The position numbers and the translations under genes were made by a program. The notes beneath the pieces were generated by a model. The model was not told the DNA's origin. It saw only the letters and a program-made list of their open reading frames with translations, and ran no database searches. A stretch of DNA of 64,000 nucleotides from Kibdelosporangium aridum. Its GTDB lineage: Bacteria > Actinomycetota > Actinomycetes > Mycobacteriales > Pseudonocardiaceae. Shown piece by piece: positions 35,610 through 45,031 of the stretch. Numbering within the stretch: position 1 is the first letter of the stretch; each line of letters begins with the position of its first letter. The stretch is taken from the NCBI RefSeq assembly GCF_900176515.1, contig NZ_FWXV01000010.1, forward strand, positions 434,001-498,000, in the 5' to 3' direction.

Positions 35610-37448
35610 ATGGCCAGCCTCGCCGAGCTCAGCAGCGTCCCCTCCTGGTTCGCCGTGTTCCCGGACAGAGCTGCGGCGGGCGCGATCCGTGCCGCCCTGG
35701 CACCGCTGCCAGCCTGTGTGGTCGACCACCCCTCAACCAGGCCGTGGCTGGTCGGGAATTGGCCCCCGGACACCATCACCACCGGGCAGGCCGGTGACAC
35801 CAAGATCGCTGTGATCGGCCAGCACGCGATCACGGCTTGCGAACTGTCCGCGGAAGCCGGCCGAGTCCGCCGTCCCGCCGATCTCAATCGACTCGCGCGG
35901 TCGCTACAGGGCAGCTCGCACGTGATCGCCTCAATAGCAGGCACCGTGCGGGTGCAGGGCACTGTCACAGGCGTCCGCCGGGTGTTCACCGCCCGGCTCA
36001 ACGGCATCGAAGTGGCCGCGGACCGCGCTGACCTGCTGGCCCGCCTGCTTGAATCCTCAGTGGACGAACAGCGGCTGGCGGTGCACCTGCTGCACCCACC
36101 GATCGTCTACCCACTCGCCGGCCAACCCGTGTGGCGCGGCGTCGAGTTGTTGCCGACCGATCACTACCTCGTGCTCGATCGGGACGGGGGAAAACACGCG
36201 GTGCGGTGGTGGTCCCCGCCGGAGCCGGTGGTGCCGCTTGCTGAAGGCGCAGTCGCGTTGCGGGAGGCGCTCGTCGCCGCGGTCGGCACGCGCACTCGCA
36301 ACCGGCCGATTGTGAGCTGCGACCTCGGCGGCGTGGACTCCACCGCAGTGTGCAGCCTCGCCGCGTGCGGCGGCCAGGCAAAGACCGTCGCCTACACCGC
36401 AGCGAGCCTGGACCCGCTCGCCGACGACGTGGACTGGGCGAAACGCACCGTCGCCGCGCTCGGCATCGAGCACCACGTGATCCCGGCCGAACAGATGCCC
36501 CTGGTCTACGACGGGCTGCTGGGCGCAGACGACGTGCTGGACGAACCGTGCGCAGCCACGGTCGATCGCAACCGGTGGCTCGTCATCGCACATCAGGCCG
36601 CGGCGCGGGGGTCGCGTCTGCACCTGACAGGCATCGGTGGTGACGAGCTACTCTACGGATCGCTGGCGCATCTGCATCCGCTGCTGAGATCGGACCCACG
36701 GACTGCACTGCGCAACCTGCGCGGCTTCGCGGCGAAATACCGCTGGCCGCGGCGAAAAGTGTGGCGGCAGCTGCGCGCCAACTCGCCCTACTCGCAGTGG
36801 CTTCGCCGTGTCGCCGACAGCATCACGACTGCACCACCCGCGCCGGACGAACCGCTGCTGGACTGGGGATTCACACCTCGCCTGCCCGCTTGGGCGAGCA
36901 CCGACGCCATCCACACCGTGCAGAACGCCATCTACGACACGGCACGCAATGCCGGCCCGCTGGCGCAGAACAGGGGCCAGCACCGGGAAATGGAGACTAT
37001 GCGGTTCATCTCCCGCATCGCCCGGCAGGTCGATCAAATGGCTCGCGGCGTGGGTATCGGGCTCGGCGCGCCCTACTACGACGACCGGGTTGTCGAGGCT
37101 GGTCTGGCGGTCCGGCCGCAGGATCGCATTTCCCCCTGGCAGTACAAACCACTACTCGCGGCGGCGATGCACGGCATCGTCCCGCCCGCAAGCCTCACCC
37201 GCTCCACCAAGGCCAACGGCACCTGCGACGACGAAGCGGGGCTGCAGCTGCACCGCGGCGAGCTGCTCGACCTGTGCGCCGGCTCCCGCCTGGCCGAGCT
37301 GGGTCTGGTTGACGAGGCGGCACTGCGGGAGGCGTGCACCCGCGCGGTGCCGACTGAGCTGCACGCATTTCTGTACGAGACCGTGGCCTGTGAGACGTGG
37401 CTGCGCAGCCTGGAGAAGACGACCAGCGTACGGATGACCCACGGCTGA
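35610..37448 (+). CDS. lasso peptide macrolactam synthetase (asparagine-synthetase-like C protein)
   Basis: 612 residues. The N-terminal glutaminase-like half lacks the catalytic Cys2 (it starts MASLAEL), as expected for lasso cyclases. The C-terminal ATP-pyrophosphatase half carries the PP-loop near residue 235-244 as CDLGGVDSTAVCSL, a variant of SGGxDS, plus LTGIGGDELLYGS. It activates the ring Asp side chain as an acyl-adenylate and joins it to the core N-terminus. GAAGGAA precedes the ATG. Downstream, the leader-binding gene starts 11 bp after the stop. Confidence 0.93.
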   Translation: MASLAELSSVPSWFAVFPDRAAAGAIRAALAPLPACVVDHPSTRPWLVGNWPPDTITTGQAGDTKIAVIGQHAITACELSAEAGRVRRPADLNRLARSLQGSSHVIASIAGTVRVQGTVTGVRRVFTARLNGIEVAADRADLLARLLESSVDEQRLAVHLLHPPIVYPLAGQPVWRGVELLPTDHYLVLDRDGGKHAVRWWSPPEPVVPLAEGAVALREALVAAVGTRTRNRPIVSCDLGGVDSTAVCSLAACGGQAKTVAYTAASLDPLADDVDWAKRTVAALGIEHHVIPAEQMPLVYDGLLGADDVLDEPCAATVDRNRWLVIAHQAAARGSRLHLTGIGGDELLYGSLAHLHPLLRSDPRTALRNLRGFAAKYRWPRRKVWRQLRANSPYSQWLRRVADSITTAPPAPDEPLLDWGFTPRLPAWASTDAIHTVQNAIYDTARNAGPLAQNRGQHREMETMRFISRIARQVDQMARGVGIGLGAPYYDDRVVEAGLAVRPQDRISPWQYKPLLAAAMHGIVPPASLTRSTKANGTCDDEAGLQLHRGELLDLCAGSRLAELGLVDEAALREACTRAVPTELHAFLYETVACETWLRSLEKTTSVRMTHG

Positions 37449-37459
37449 CAGAGGTAGAA

Positions 37460-37765
37460 ATGCTTGAACTACGTGAAGACGTGTCCCTCACCGACACCGA
37501 CTACGGAACTGTGCTGCTCGATGAGCGCAGCGGCGAGTACTGGATGCTCAATCCGACAGCGGCGCTGGTGCTGCGCACTCTACTGGCCGGGGGCACGTCC
37601 GAGGACGCGGCGAACCAGCTGGCCACCGAGTTCGATGTCGACCCCCGCAACGCAATACAGGACGTCGACGTGCTCCTGGACGAACTCGGTACGGCTGGTT
37701 TGGTCCGACAACCCCCCAACGCACACCAAGACGGCGCTCCCGCAGACACAACGCGGCAGAGGTGA
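37460..37765 (+). CDS. PqqD-like lasso leader-recognition protein (RRE, B1)
   Basis: 101 residues from the ATG at 37460. The PqqD-like recognition fold is clear: LREDVSLTDTDYGTVLLDER, SGEYWMLNPTAALVLRTLLA, then DAANQLATEFDVDPRNAIQD and VDVLLDELGTAGLV. In actinobacterial lasso systems the RRE is a separate gene that binds the leader YxxP motif and hands the precursor to the protease. It is spaced 30 bp from the protease gene. Confidence 0.93.
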   Translation: MLELREDVSLTDTDYGTVLLDERSGEYWMLNPTAALVLRTLLAGGTSEDAANQLATEFDVDPRNAIQDVDVLLDELGTAGLVRQPPNAHQDGAPADTTRQR

Positions 37766-37794
37766 CCGATCCCAGCTAGTCGAACGGAGGTCAC

Positions 37795-38274
37795 ATGACC
37801 ACGCCGGAAACTGTGGGCCACCGACGCGCTTCGGTTCCTGTCTACCGTCGGATCACCGCCAGCCTGGCCGTGCTCGCGGCACGCCTACTGGCCACCCAAC
37901 CGCCTCACCGCATCCGCACCGTACTCCGTTGGGTCCAGCGACGAGCTCGTCCCGCCACCTATGAGCAGGCCAAGGCCGCCCGGGACGACGTCGTGGCGGT
38001 GAGCATGATTTGCGGCGCACGTGAGGGATGCGTCCTGCGGTCGCTGGCCACCGTCCTGTTGTGCCGCTTGTACCACGGCACAACGCCAACATGGTGCGTC
38101 GGCTGTCGGCGGGTGCCGCCCTTCGGTGCGCACGCCTGGGTGCAGGCTGACGACATCGCCGTTGACGAGGCCTACCCACCGGCTATTTCCGCACGCTGTT
38201 CACGGTGCCATGACGCGGATGGCGCACACCGGGCTGGAGGAGAGTCGCATGCTGTGCCGTCAGCAGCACAGTAA
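37795..38274 (+). CDS. lasso leader peptidase (transglutaminase-like B2) with apparent C-terminal frameshift
   Basis: The B2 fold is recognisable: RWVQRRARPATYEQAKAARD, then CVLRSLATVLLCRLYHG with the nucleophile Cys79, and PPFGAHAWVQADD with His113. It removes the leader of the lasso precursor. After AVDEAYPP (about 38180) the open frame runs on for about 30 unlikely residues to 38274. Shifting phase there restores YFRTLFTV and a stop at 38211-38213. That stop overlaps the exporter ATG at 38210 (ATGA), the expected coupled arrangement. So one base appears missing in this copy, by mutation or sequencing error. The catalytic Cys and His lie upstream of the break. Confidence 0.87.
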   Translation: MTTPETVGHRRASVPVYRRITASLAVLAARLLATQPPHRIRTVLRWVQRRARPATYEQAKAARDDVVAVSMICGAREGCVLRSLATVLLCRLYHGTTPTWCVGCRRVPPFGAHAWVQADDIAVDEAYPPAISARCSRCHDADGAHRAGGESHAVPSAAQ

Positions 38275-40078
38275 CCACACGTTGAGGTCCGGGGCGTGGG
38301 ATGTGCTGCGTGCCGTACGCGACCACAAGTGGTCGATCATTGGCGCGGTACTGCTGACACTGCTGAGTTTGGGACTGGCATTGGCCCAACCGCTGGTGGT
38401 CAAGCGTCTACTCGACTCCGTCATGGCCGGGCCTTTGCAGAGTGGCGTGCTGATGCTGCTCGTCACGCTGTTCGCCTGCCAGACAGGGATCCAGGTGCTC
38501 GCCCGATACGTACTGGCACGCACGAGCGAGAGCATCATGCTCGGGCTCCGCCTGCGCTTGATCGAGCACCTCCTGCGACTGCGGATACCGGTCTACAACC
38601 AGCATCGGATCGGTGACCTGATCTCCCGGCCCGGCACCGATGTAGCGGTGCTACGCAGGGGGATCGCCGACGGCGTCACCCACGCGGTGACCGGCAGCAT
38701 CGGCGTGCTCGGTGCCGTGACGTTGATGATCTGGCTCGACTGGAGGTTGTTCCTGCTCGTCCTGGCCGTTCTGATCGTCGCCGGAACCATTGTGGTCACT
38801 GTGGTGCGCGGGATCCGGACCGCCTCGCTGGCCGGTCAACGCGCCATTGGATCGATGACCGCCGGCCTCGAACGCGCCCTGTGTGCCATCCGCACCGTCC
38901 GCGCCAGCCGCGCCGAGGAACGCGAGAGCAAGACTATCGGGCAGGCGGCCCGCTCTGCCTACACCGCGAGCGTGCGAATGGCCAAGCTCGACTCGATGAT
39001 CGGCCCGGTCGGCGAACTCGGTGTGAACGGCGCCTTCCTGGTGGTCCTCCTTGTCGGCAGTCTTCGGGTGACCACTGGGGACGCCTCGATCTCCGATTTC
39101 GTCGCGTTCCTGCTCTACATGACCTACCTGGCGACCCCGATCGACGCCGTGTTCCAAGCGATCAGCACCATCCAGCACAGCCGTGGCGCACTGCAGCGGG
39201 TGAACGAAGTGCTGGCGCTGCCGCGCGAACGCGAACCCGTAACAGCCCGCCCCGCGACCGCAACACCAGCGCACACGGAAGGCGAACCAGTACTGGCATT
39301 CCGGGACGTGTGGTTCGGCTACCACGCCCGTCGACCTGTGCTGCACGGCGTGTCCCTGACGGTCCCCCCATGCTGTTGCACGGCACTGATCGGACGGTCC
39401 GGCGCGGGTAAGTCCACCCTCTTCGCCCTTGCCGAGCGCTTTTACGAACCCGACCGTGGTCAGGTCTGGTTCCGCGGCGAGGACGCGAGCAGGCTACCCC
39501 TGGCTGACTACCGCGCCCGGATTGGGCTGGTGGAGCAACACTGCCCGGTGATGCACGGGACACTGCGAGACAACCTCAGCTATGCGGCCCCTGATGCCTG
39601 TGACGACGAATTGCACCGCGTCATTGAGCTCGCCGACCTGGGAGAGTTGATAGCGAGGCTGCCTCGCGGCCTGGATACCGACGTAGGTGAGCATGGGACG
39701 ATGCTCTCCGGCGGTGAGCGTCAGCGGGTCGCGATCGCCCGCGCACTGCTGACCAAACCGGACCTCCTGCTGCTGGACGAGCCGACCGCGCACCTGGATG
39801 CCATCAACGAAGCTGCGCTCACCCGCACCATCCGACTAGTGTCCACTGAATGCGCGCTGCTGATAATCGCGCACCGGTTCTCCACAGTGCGCGCCGCAGA
39901 CCGAATCGTCGTCCTCGACGCTGGAAGAGTCCACACTGCGGGAACCCACGAGAAACTCCTGGACACCAACAGCTACTACCGCAATCTCGCCGCTGCATGG
40001 TCGGCCAATTCCGATAACCGCAACGGAGATGGTGGCGGCCGTGACACCACAGCGGACCGCACCGGTGTGGAGTGGTGA
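38210..40078 (+). CDS. ABC exporter of the lasso peptide (D protein)
   Basis: 622 residues from the ATG at 38210; an in-frame ATG at 38249 is an alternative. A six-helix membrane part (IIGAVLLTLLSLGLALAQPL, SGVLMLLVTLFACQTGIQVL, LFLLVLAVLIVAGTIVVTVV, VNGAFLVVLLVGSLRV) is fused to an ATPase with Walker A LIGRSGAGKSTLFAL, ABC signature LSGGERQRVAIARALL and Walker B LLLLDEPTAHLD. Such half-transporters work as homodimers and export the mature lasso peptide, giving self-protection. It is the last gene of the cluster. Confidence 0.93.
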   Translation: MTRMAHTGLEESRMLCRQQHSNHTLRSGAWDVLRAVRDHKWSIIGAVLLTLLSLGLALAQPLVVKRLLDSVMAGPLQSGVLMLLVTLFACQTGIQVLARYVLARTSESIMLGLRLRLIEHLLRLRIPVYNQHRIGDLISRPGTDVAVLRRGIADGVTHAVTGSIGVLGAVTLMIWLDWRLFLLVLAVLIVAGTIVVTVVRGIRTASLAGQRAIGSMTAGLERALCAIRTVRASRAEERESKTIGQAARSAYTASVRMAKLDSMIGPVGELGVNGAFLVVLLVGSLRVTTGDASISDFVAFLLYMTYLATPIDAVFQAISTIQHSRGALQRVNEVLALPREREPVTARPATATPAHTEGEPVLAFRDVWFGYHARRPVLHGVSLTVPPCCCTALIGRSGAGKSTLFALAERFYEPDRGQVWFRGEDASRLPLADYRARIGLVEQHCPVMHGTLRDNLSYAAPDACDDELHRVIELADLGELIARLPRGLDTDVGEHGTMLSGGERQRVAIARALLTKPDLLLLDEPTAHLDAINEAALTRTIRLVSTECALLIIAHRFSTVRAADRIVVLDAGRVHTAGTHEKLLDTNSYYRNLAAAWSANSDNRNGDGGGRDTTADRTGVEW

Positions 40079-40275
40079 AGCTGGTAGCGAACGAACGAGT
40101 CGTAGAAAGTGAAAACGAACATTGCCGGCATCGAACCCAGCGACGACGCACGGACCAGACTGGCGAGAATTCATGTCAGCACAAGCAAACTTCGGCCGAC
40201 GAGCCAGCGCCGAGCTGGCTCTATCTGACTGTCTCGCACGACAAGTGGCGAGCTACAGACAGCGAGCGCGCCAAG

Positions 40276-40647
40276 CTACCACGCCTGCTCGTCAACGGAC
40301 GAGCATGTTCGTACGCTGCCCCGTGGTTCCGCGCTACCGGGCGGACGCAGCCGACTGACCGCGATCACCACATCAACCTTGCCTTCCGGCCGATTCCAGT
40401 TGCGCGGCGCGGCGAACGAACCACACTCCAACCGTTGCGAGCCTGGCGGCAAACCAGGCGGAGGTCCCTCTGGGAAGCAAGACTGCCACCCAATGTGCTG
40501 GGTGAGCTACCGCTCCGGAACCGGTGCCCCCGACGAAGCCGCGGAAGTAGCGAACGCTGGAACAACTCCAGCGATCAACACAACGGCGACAACTCCCACA
40601 ACGAGCAGCAGCCCACGCCGAGCCGAGAACTCCTGAGCAGCTTCCAT
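40276..40647 (-). pseudogene. truncated secreted alpha/beta-hydrolase (tripeptidyl-peptidase-like) with amber stop
   Basis: The ATG at 40647, with a GGAGAGG ribosome site, opens a signal peptide (RRGLLLVVGVVAVVLIAGVV, ending PAFATSAA). The frame hits TAG at 40507-40509. In the same phase it continues HIGWQSCFPEGPPPGLPPGS, QRLECGSFAAPRNWNRPEG and KVDVVIAVSRLRP, then RGSV, exactly the N-terminus of Streptomyces-type tripeptidyl aminopeptidases, which continue TNPGGPGG. Homology stops at RGSV (about 40312) and the catalytic domain is missing. Confidence 0.72.
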
Positions 40648-40744
40648 GATTCGCCTCTCCCCAACACTCCGTGGCAGGAAACCAGTCCCAGCCAGGAAAA
40701 CCTCCGATCCCAGGGAGTCATTCGCCTGGCCTGCAGTGGATACA

Positions 40745-40783
40745 GGCGTGAAGCACGCGCACCCCCAACGCGTGCTTCACGCC
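40745..40783 (-). terminator. strong hairpin terminator of the LAL gene
   Basis: GGCGTGAAGCACGCG (40745-40759) and CGCGTGCTTCACGCC (40769-40783) are perfect 15-bp complements around a 9-nt loop. It lies 13 nt beyond the minus-strand LAL stop, so it is very likely its terminator. Confidence 0.8.
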
Positions 40784-40795
40784 CTCCTCCCCCGG

Positions 40796-43700
40796 TCAGT
40801 CGTGCCTGTCGATCTGTTCAGCGTGCCGGCGAGCACCGGAGAAGACATCCGGAACGCTGCCTACATCGCCATTGACCATGGCCAGTGCGCCGACCACGCC
40901 TGCCCGGGATGTGACGCCAAGCTTGGCGATGATGTGCTCGACATGGTGGTCGACGGTCCGCGGACTCAGACACAGCTTCGCGGCGATCTGCCGACTGGTC
41001 ATCCCTATGACCAGCAACTCGGCCACCTCCTTCTCCCGGGAGGTCAGCGCGGCCGGCCCGACGGCATCGCGAGGGTTACGTTGTCCCGTAACGCCGCGCG
41101 GCACCCGGCGCCCCAGCCTGCGCAGTTCGCGGCTGGCTCGCTGCTGCAGTCCGTTGGCGCCGCAGCGGGCAAACAGGGCGCGAGCCTGTTCCAACTCGTC
41201 CAGTGAGCGGGGCCGTTCTCCAGCGGCGGCTGTCGCTGTCCCGGCCACCAGCCAGGCTCGGGCCGCATCAAGGGGGTTACCGCTCTTGGTGAACCCCGCA
41301 GCTGCGGTCCGGGCTGTCGCACTGGCACGTGCCGGGTCGCCAGAGGCGTGCAGAACTCTTGCACGAGCCAGTAGCGCGAACGCCTTGCGGCCCGGCAGCC
41401 CCACCAGGCTGGCGGCCGCTGCTTCGGCGCGCGCCGCCCATTGTTCGCTCTCCGCCTCACAGCCCAGGGCCAGCGCGGCGGTGGCGAAGAACTCGAACCA
41501 GGCCGGGCGGCGCGCCGGATCGATCATCAGTAGCTCCGGACTGCTGCCAAATATGTCCAAAATGGATGAACATCCGTCGAGATCGTCGGCCATCAGGTGA
41601 GCTTGCGCGAGAAAAGTGGCCGTCAACATTGCCAGCCAGTCATCAGACGATCCGGCGAACTGGCGCGCTTCCTCCCCCAAACGCAGTGCCTCCTCGACCT
41701 CTCCGGTCAACGTTGCCACCTGGCACCGCATCGCCAGCGCGAACGCGTGCAACCACGGACTGCGCACCAGCAATGCCGCTTCTTCCGCCTCGACGAAGCA
41801 GTCTTTGGCCTGTGCCAACAGCCCCTGCCACAGCAACACCCTGCCACGACCGACGAGTAGCTTGGTCAGCAGAGAGTTCTGCCCGGACGCCCTGGCCAGT
41901 GCGAGGCCACGTTCGAAATGCCGCCCTGCCGCGTCATAGCGTTCCAGATCGTGCTCTGCGTAACCGAGGAACTCCACGCTGTCCAGCCGCTGCGACAGCT
42001 CGCCGTCGGTCAGCCCGTCGACCAGTAAGGCCGCGTCGTCACAGTGCTCGAACGCAGCTGCGACGTCCTCGGCGAGACAGTCGGCATAGGCCAAGAAACT
42101 GGCTGCGGTCGCCTGTGCGGGGCGATCCTCATGGCGGTCGATAAGCTTGTATGCCGTGCTCGCCCATGTGCGAGCATCGGCGACGTCGCCGCGGTAGATG
42201 CTCTGCTCAGCCAGTCCGAGCTGCAGCGTCGTCGCGGCGCCATCCTCCAGCCGTGGCAACCCTCGCAGTTCCGCCAGCAGCAGGGCACTTGCCTCGGCGT
42301 GCCGACCCAGAAACTGTTCGAGCCTGGCGCAGAACGAGACCGCCCGGACACGTCGATCTGCCGCCGTGCGGGGCAGGAGCCGCAACACCTCATGCAGGAC
42401 GTCCCGGGCTTCCCACAACTGGCCGCTGATCCCCAGGAACCTCGCCATGTCCATGGTCAACTCCAGGCGGCGTATGTCGCCCTCACCCTCATCGGGTAGC
42501 AACCTCAGCGCCACGGACAACCAATGCGCGGCGTCGGCCGGTGCCCGGCCAGCCACCGCTTCGGCGGTGGCGACCAGAACCGCGATTGCCTTGTCATTCC
42601 CGGGAAGTGCCGCATGCTCGACATGGGGCGCGCGCCGTACCATCGAAGCGGCCCGCTCCTCAAGGGCGTTCCACGCCCTGGCATGAGCCTGTACCAGCCA
42701 TCCGGCGCCGGCGTCTTCGTACGCGGCAGCGCGCACTATCGGGTGGCGGTAGGAAAAGCGGCCCGGACCCGCCGGTTGGGCGAGATCACGGGCGACCAGC
42801 TCGTCCAGTGCACTGTCGGCCTCTTGACGACTCAGCCCCGCGACCGCGGCCACGAGATCAGGCTGGAAGGGATCACCAGCCACGGCGGACGCGTGGGCGA
42901 TCAAGCGGACTCGCTCAGGCAAGATCGCCAGTTCGGCTTGCAGGGTCGCGGAAACGACGGGGGGAACGCCATCGAGGGACAACACACTGTTTCGTGATCG
43001 GGCAGCCGGCCGCTGCTTCGTCCCCGCCACCGAAGGCAACCACTCCTCGGGCGCATGAGCCAGCGCTTCCAAGTAGAACGGGTTGCCGCCACTGGCTTGG
43101 TGCAGGACCCGGCGCCGAGCTTCATCGACGTCGGGACCGAGAAAGTCGGCGACTTCGTCACGGCTGAACGGACCGAGCTCGATCCGGCGCATCGCCCCTT
43201 CCCGTGTGGCTTGGGTGAGTACGGCGGCGAGCCGGGCAGGTCGCTGACGGGGGCGGTAGGCAAGGAGCAGCGCCACAGGCGCGCACGGCGGGTGGCGGAG
43301 CAGGTACCCCAGCAGCTCGAACGAGGCGTCATCGCCCCAATGCAGGTCGTCCAGCGTGAGTACGAGCCCCGGGCCGGACGCGAGGTGTTCCAGAAGGGCA
43401 CGTATCGCCAGGTGCAACCGGTAACGCTCGCCCCCGAGGACCAAGCGCTCGTTTCCGCCCTCCACGCAGGCCGTTGGCACCGGGATACGCGGAAACACCA
43501 TCGCGAGCTCACGCACCAGTTCCGTCCCGAGGCCAGCGAGATCTGCTGGGTCGAGCGAGGCGACGTGGTCGCCCAGCGCATCAAGAAATACTCCGAAGGA
43601 GTTGTGCCGTTCTAGCTCAGTGGCGTGGCCGGCCAGCACGACCCAGTCCTGACGATTCGCCGCGGCACGTGTCTCACCCAGCAGCCGGGACTTGCCGATG

Positions 43701-43840
43701 CCCGGCTCGCCCACCACCTCGATCACTCGTGCCACCGAGTCGCGCGGACAGTCGAGTGCATGCTTGAGCAGTTCCCGCTCTCGCTCCCGTCCCACCAGAC
43801 GAGGAGCACCGTCTCCCAGTGCTCCGTCACAACCCCACAT
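40796..43840 (-). CDS. large LuxR-family ATPase regulator (LAL type)
   Basis: 1014 residues. The ATG at 43840 has GGGGAGGGG just upstream, which favours it over the longer frame from 43954. LVGRERERELLKHALD leads to the P-loop IEVVGEPGIGKSRLLGETRA and Walker B VLTLDDLHWGDDASFELL, of the AAA-16/LAL type. A long TPR-like region follows. The HTH is ALTSREKEVAELLVIGMTSR and LCLSPRTVDHHVEHIIAKLG, with a 30-residue tail. It converges with the lasso operon and is separated from it by a hydrolase pseudogene and a terminator. It could regulate the lasso cluster or the divergent response regulator. Confidence 0.9.
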   Translation of the reverse strand: MWGCDGALGDGAPRLVGRERERELLKHALDCPRDSVARVIEVVGEPGIGKSRLLGETRAAANRQDWVVLAGHATELERHNSFGVFLDALGDHVASLDPADLAGLGTELVRELAMVFPRIPVPTACVEGGNERLVLGGERYRLHLAIRALLEHLASGPGLVLTLDDLHWGDDASFELLGYLLRHPPCAPVALLLAYRPRQRPARLAAVLTQATREGAMRRIELGPFSRDEVADFLGPDVDEARRRVLHQASGGNPFYLEALAHAPEEWLPSVAGTKQRPAARSRNSVLSLDGVPPVVSATLQAELAILPERVRLIAHASAVAGDPFQPDLVAAVAGLSRQEADSALDELVARDLAQPAGPGRFSYRHPIVRAAAYEDAGAGWLVQAHARAWNALEERAASMVRRAPHVEHAALPGNDKAIAVLVATAEAVAGRAPADAAHWLSVALRLLPDEGEGDIRRLELTMDMARFLGISGQLWEARDVLHEVLRLLPRTAADRRVRAVSFCARLEQFLGRHAEASALLLAELRGLPRLEDGAATTLQLGLAEQSIYRGDVADARTWASTAYKLIDRHEDRPAQATAASFLAYADCLAEDVAAAFEHCDDAALLVDGLTDGELSQRLDSVEFLGYAEHDLERYDAAGRHFERGLALARASGQNSLLTKLLVGRGRVLLWQGLLAQAKDCFVEAEEAALLVRSPWLHAFALAMRCQVATLTGEVEEALRLGEEARQFAGSSDDWLAMLTATFLAQAHLMADDLDGCSSILDIFGSSPELLMIDPARRPAWFEFFATAALALGCEAESEQWAARAEAAAASLVGLPGRKAFALLARARVLHASGDPARASATARTAAAGFTKSGNPLDAARAWLVAGTATAAAGERPRSLDELEQARALFARCGANGLQQRASRELRRLGRRVPRGVTGQRNPRDAVGPAALTSREKEVAELLVIGMTSRQIAAKLCLSPRTVDHHVEHIIAKLGVTSRAGVVGALAMVNGDVGSVPDVFSGARRHAEQIDRHD

Positions 43841-44171
43841 ACCCCTCCCCAAATCCTTGACCGGATACGGACCCTGCTCATCTTGCGCAGGTGATCGCCA
43901 CTCAATTTGAAGCTCCTTCCGGCTGCGGCGGGGTTGCAGTGCGGCTGCAGACAATGCGATCCCCGCACAGCCGAACTGTGTTCTGGTAACGGCACTGTGT
44001 TCTGGTAACGGCGCAACAGCTCGGACTGGGACAAGTCATGTGATTGCAGGAAGTTCTGTAGGCAGTGTTACCGATGCTCGCACCCGCCCACTGCCTAACG
44101 TGCCCAGCCATCAACCTTCCCAGCGGCGCTGTCCATTCGCGTCGAGGCGCCCGTGGAATGGAGAAAGTTTC

Positions 44172-44903
44172 TTGAACCACAACGAAAACCGCATCGCGTC
44201 GACTGCCAACGAGCGCGACTGGCCTGTGGAGTGTCGCCGGGTGCTGGTTGTCGACAACCACCCAACGTTCCAGGAAGAGCTGTGCGCGTTGCTCGATGCG
44301 GTTGATGACCTGACAGTGGTCGGCCGGACCTATTCCGGAACCGAGGCGACGGGTTTGGTAGCCAGCCTGCGCCCCCATGTCGTGATCACGGATCTGAACC
44401 TCGCAGACATACAAGGCGTCGAGGTCGCGCGCAAAATCAACGTCCGTGACCGCGAGGCGGTTGTCCTGGTACTGACGACGTCTGCCGACAACGAGTCAGT
44501 GTTCGCAGCCATGCGCGCAGGGGCCAGAGGATACCTCCTCAAAGACGCGGACCCAGCGCGGATCGTTCGCGCAGTGCGTGCCGTAGCAGACGGCGGGGCG
44601 GTGTTCGATCCGGTGATCGCACGCCGGTTCGTCGGCTATTTCTCGACCGCGTCGAGCTCGTTGGCCTTTCCCGAGCTCACCGCGTCGGAGCGGGCGGTGC
44701 TGAGGTTGTTGGCGGCCGGGCTGAACAACACCGAGATCGCCCGCCAGCTCGTCGTAAGCCCGAAAACCGTACGCAACCGTGTCTCCAACATCCTCAGAAA
44801 ACTGCGAGCACCCGACCGAGCCAAGGCCATCGTGCTGGCCCATGAGGCCGGGATCGGCGCCGCCCGGATCCGCCCTGTCCATTGCGGACACCGCTCCCCC
44901 TGA
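44172..44903 (+). CDS. NarL/FixJ-type response regulator
   Basis: About 243 residues. The receiver domain starts at RRVLVVDNHPTFQEELCALL, with the phospho-acceptor Asp in HVVITDLNLADIQGVEVARK, Thr in VLVLTTSADN and Lys in GARGYLLKDADP. One of the paired acidic residues is replaced (DN instead of DD). The C-terminal HTH is ELTASERAVLRLLAAGLNNT and LVVSPKTVRNRVSNILRKLR. No sensor kinase is adjacent. The start is uncertain: a TTG at 44172, about 8 nt after GGAG, is used because the upstream frame is poorly coding. It is divergent from the LAL gene at 40796-43840. Confidence 0.85.
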   Translation: MNHNENRIASTANERDWPVECRRVLVVDNHPTFQEELCALLDAVDDLTVVGRTYSGTEATGLVASLRPHVVITDLNLADIQGVEVARKINVRDREAVVLVLTTSADNESVFAAMRAGARGYLLKDADPARIVRAVRAVADGGAVFDPVIARRFVGYFSTASSSLAFPELTASERAVLRLLAAGLNNTEIARQLVVSPKTVRNRVSNILRKLRAPDRAKAIVLAHEAGIGAARIRPVHCGHRSP

Positions 44904-44983
44904 CCACGCGGCAGGGCACCATGGGCTGGCCGGCGTGCCAGGTCCATTCCAACCACCGGCGATTGGCCAGTGCGGCGCTGTGC

Positions 44984-45031
44984 CGCTCGGAAAGCCGTCG
45001 CATCTGGCGCTCGGAAAGCCGTCGCATCTGG
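44984..45031. repeat. 24-bp unit tandemly duplicated
   Basis: The 24-bp unit beginning CGCTCGGAAAGCCGTCGC occurs twice in a row, at 44984-45007 and 45008-45031, without mismatch. The surrounding 44904-45319 shows no gene I can support. Confidence 0.75.
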
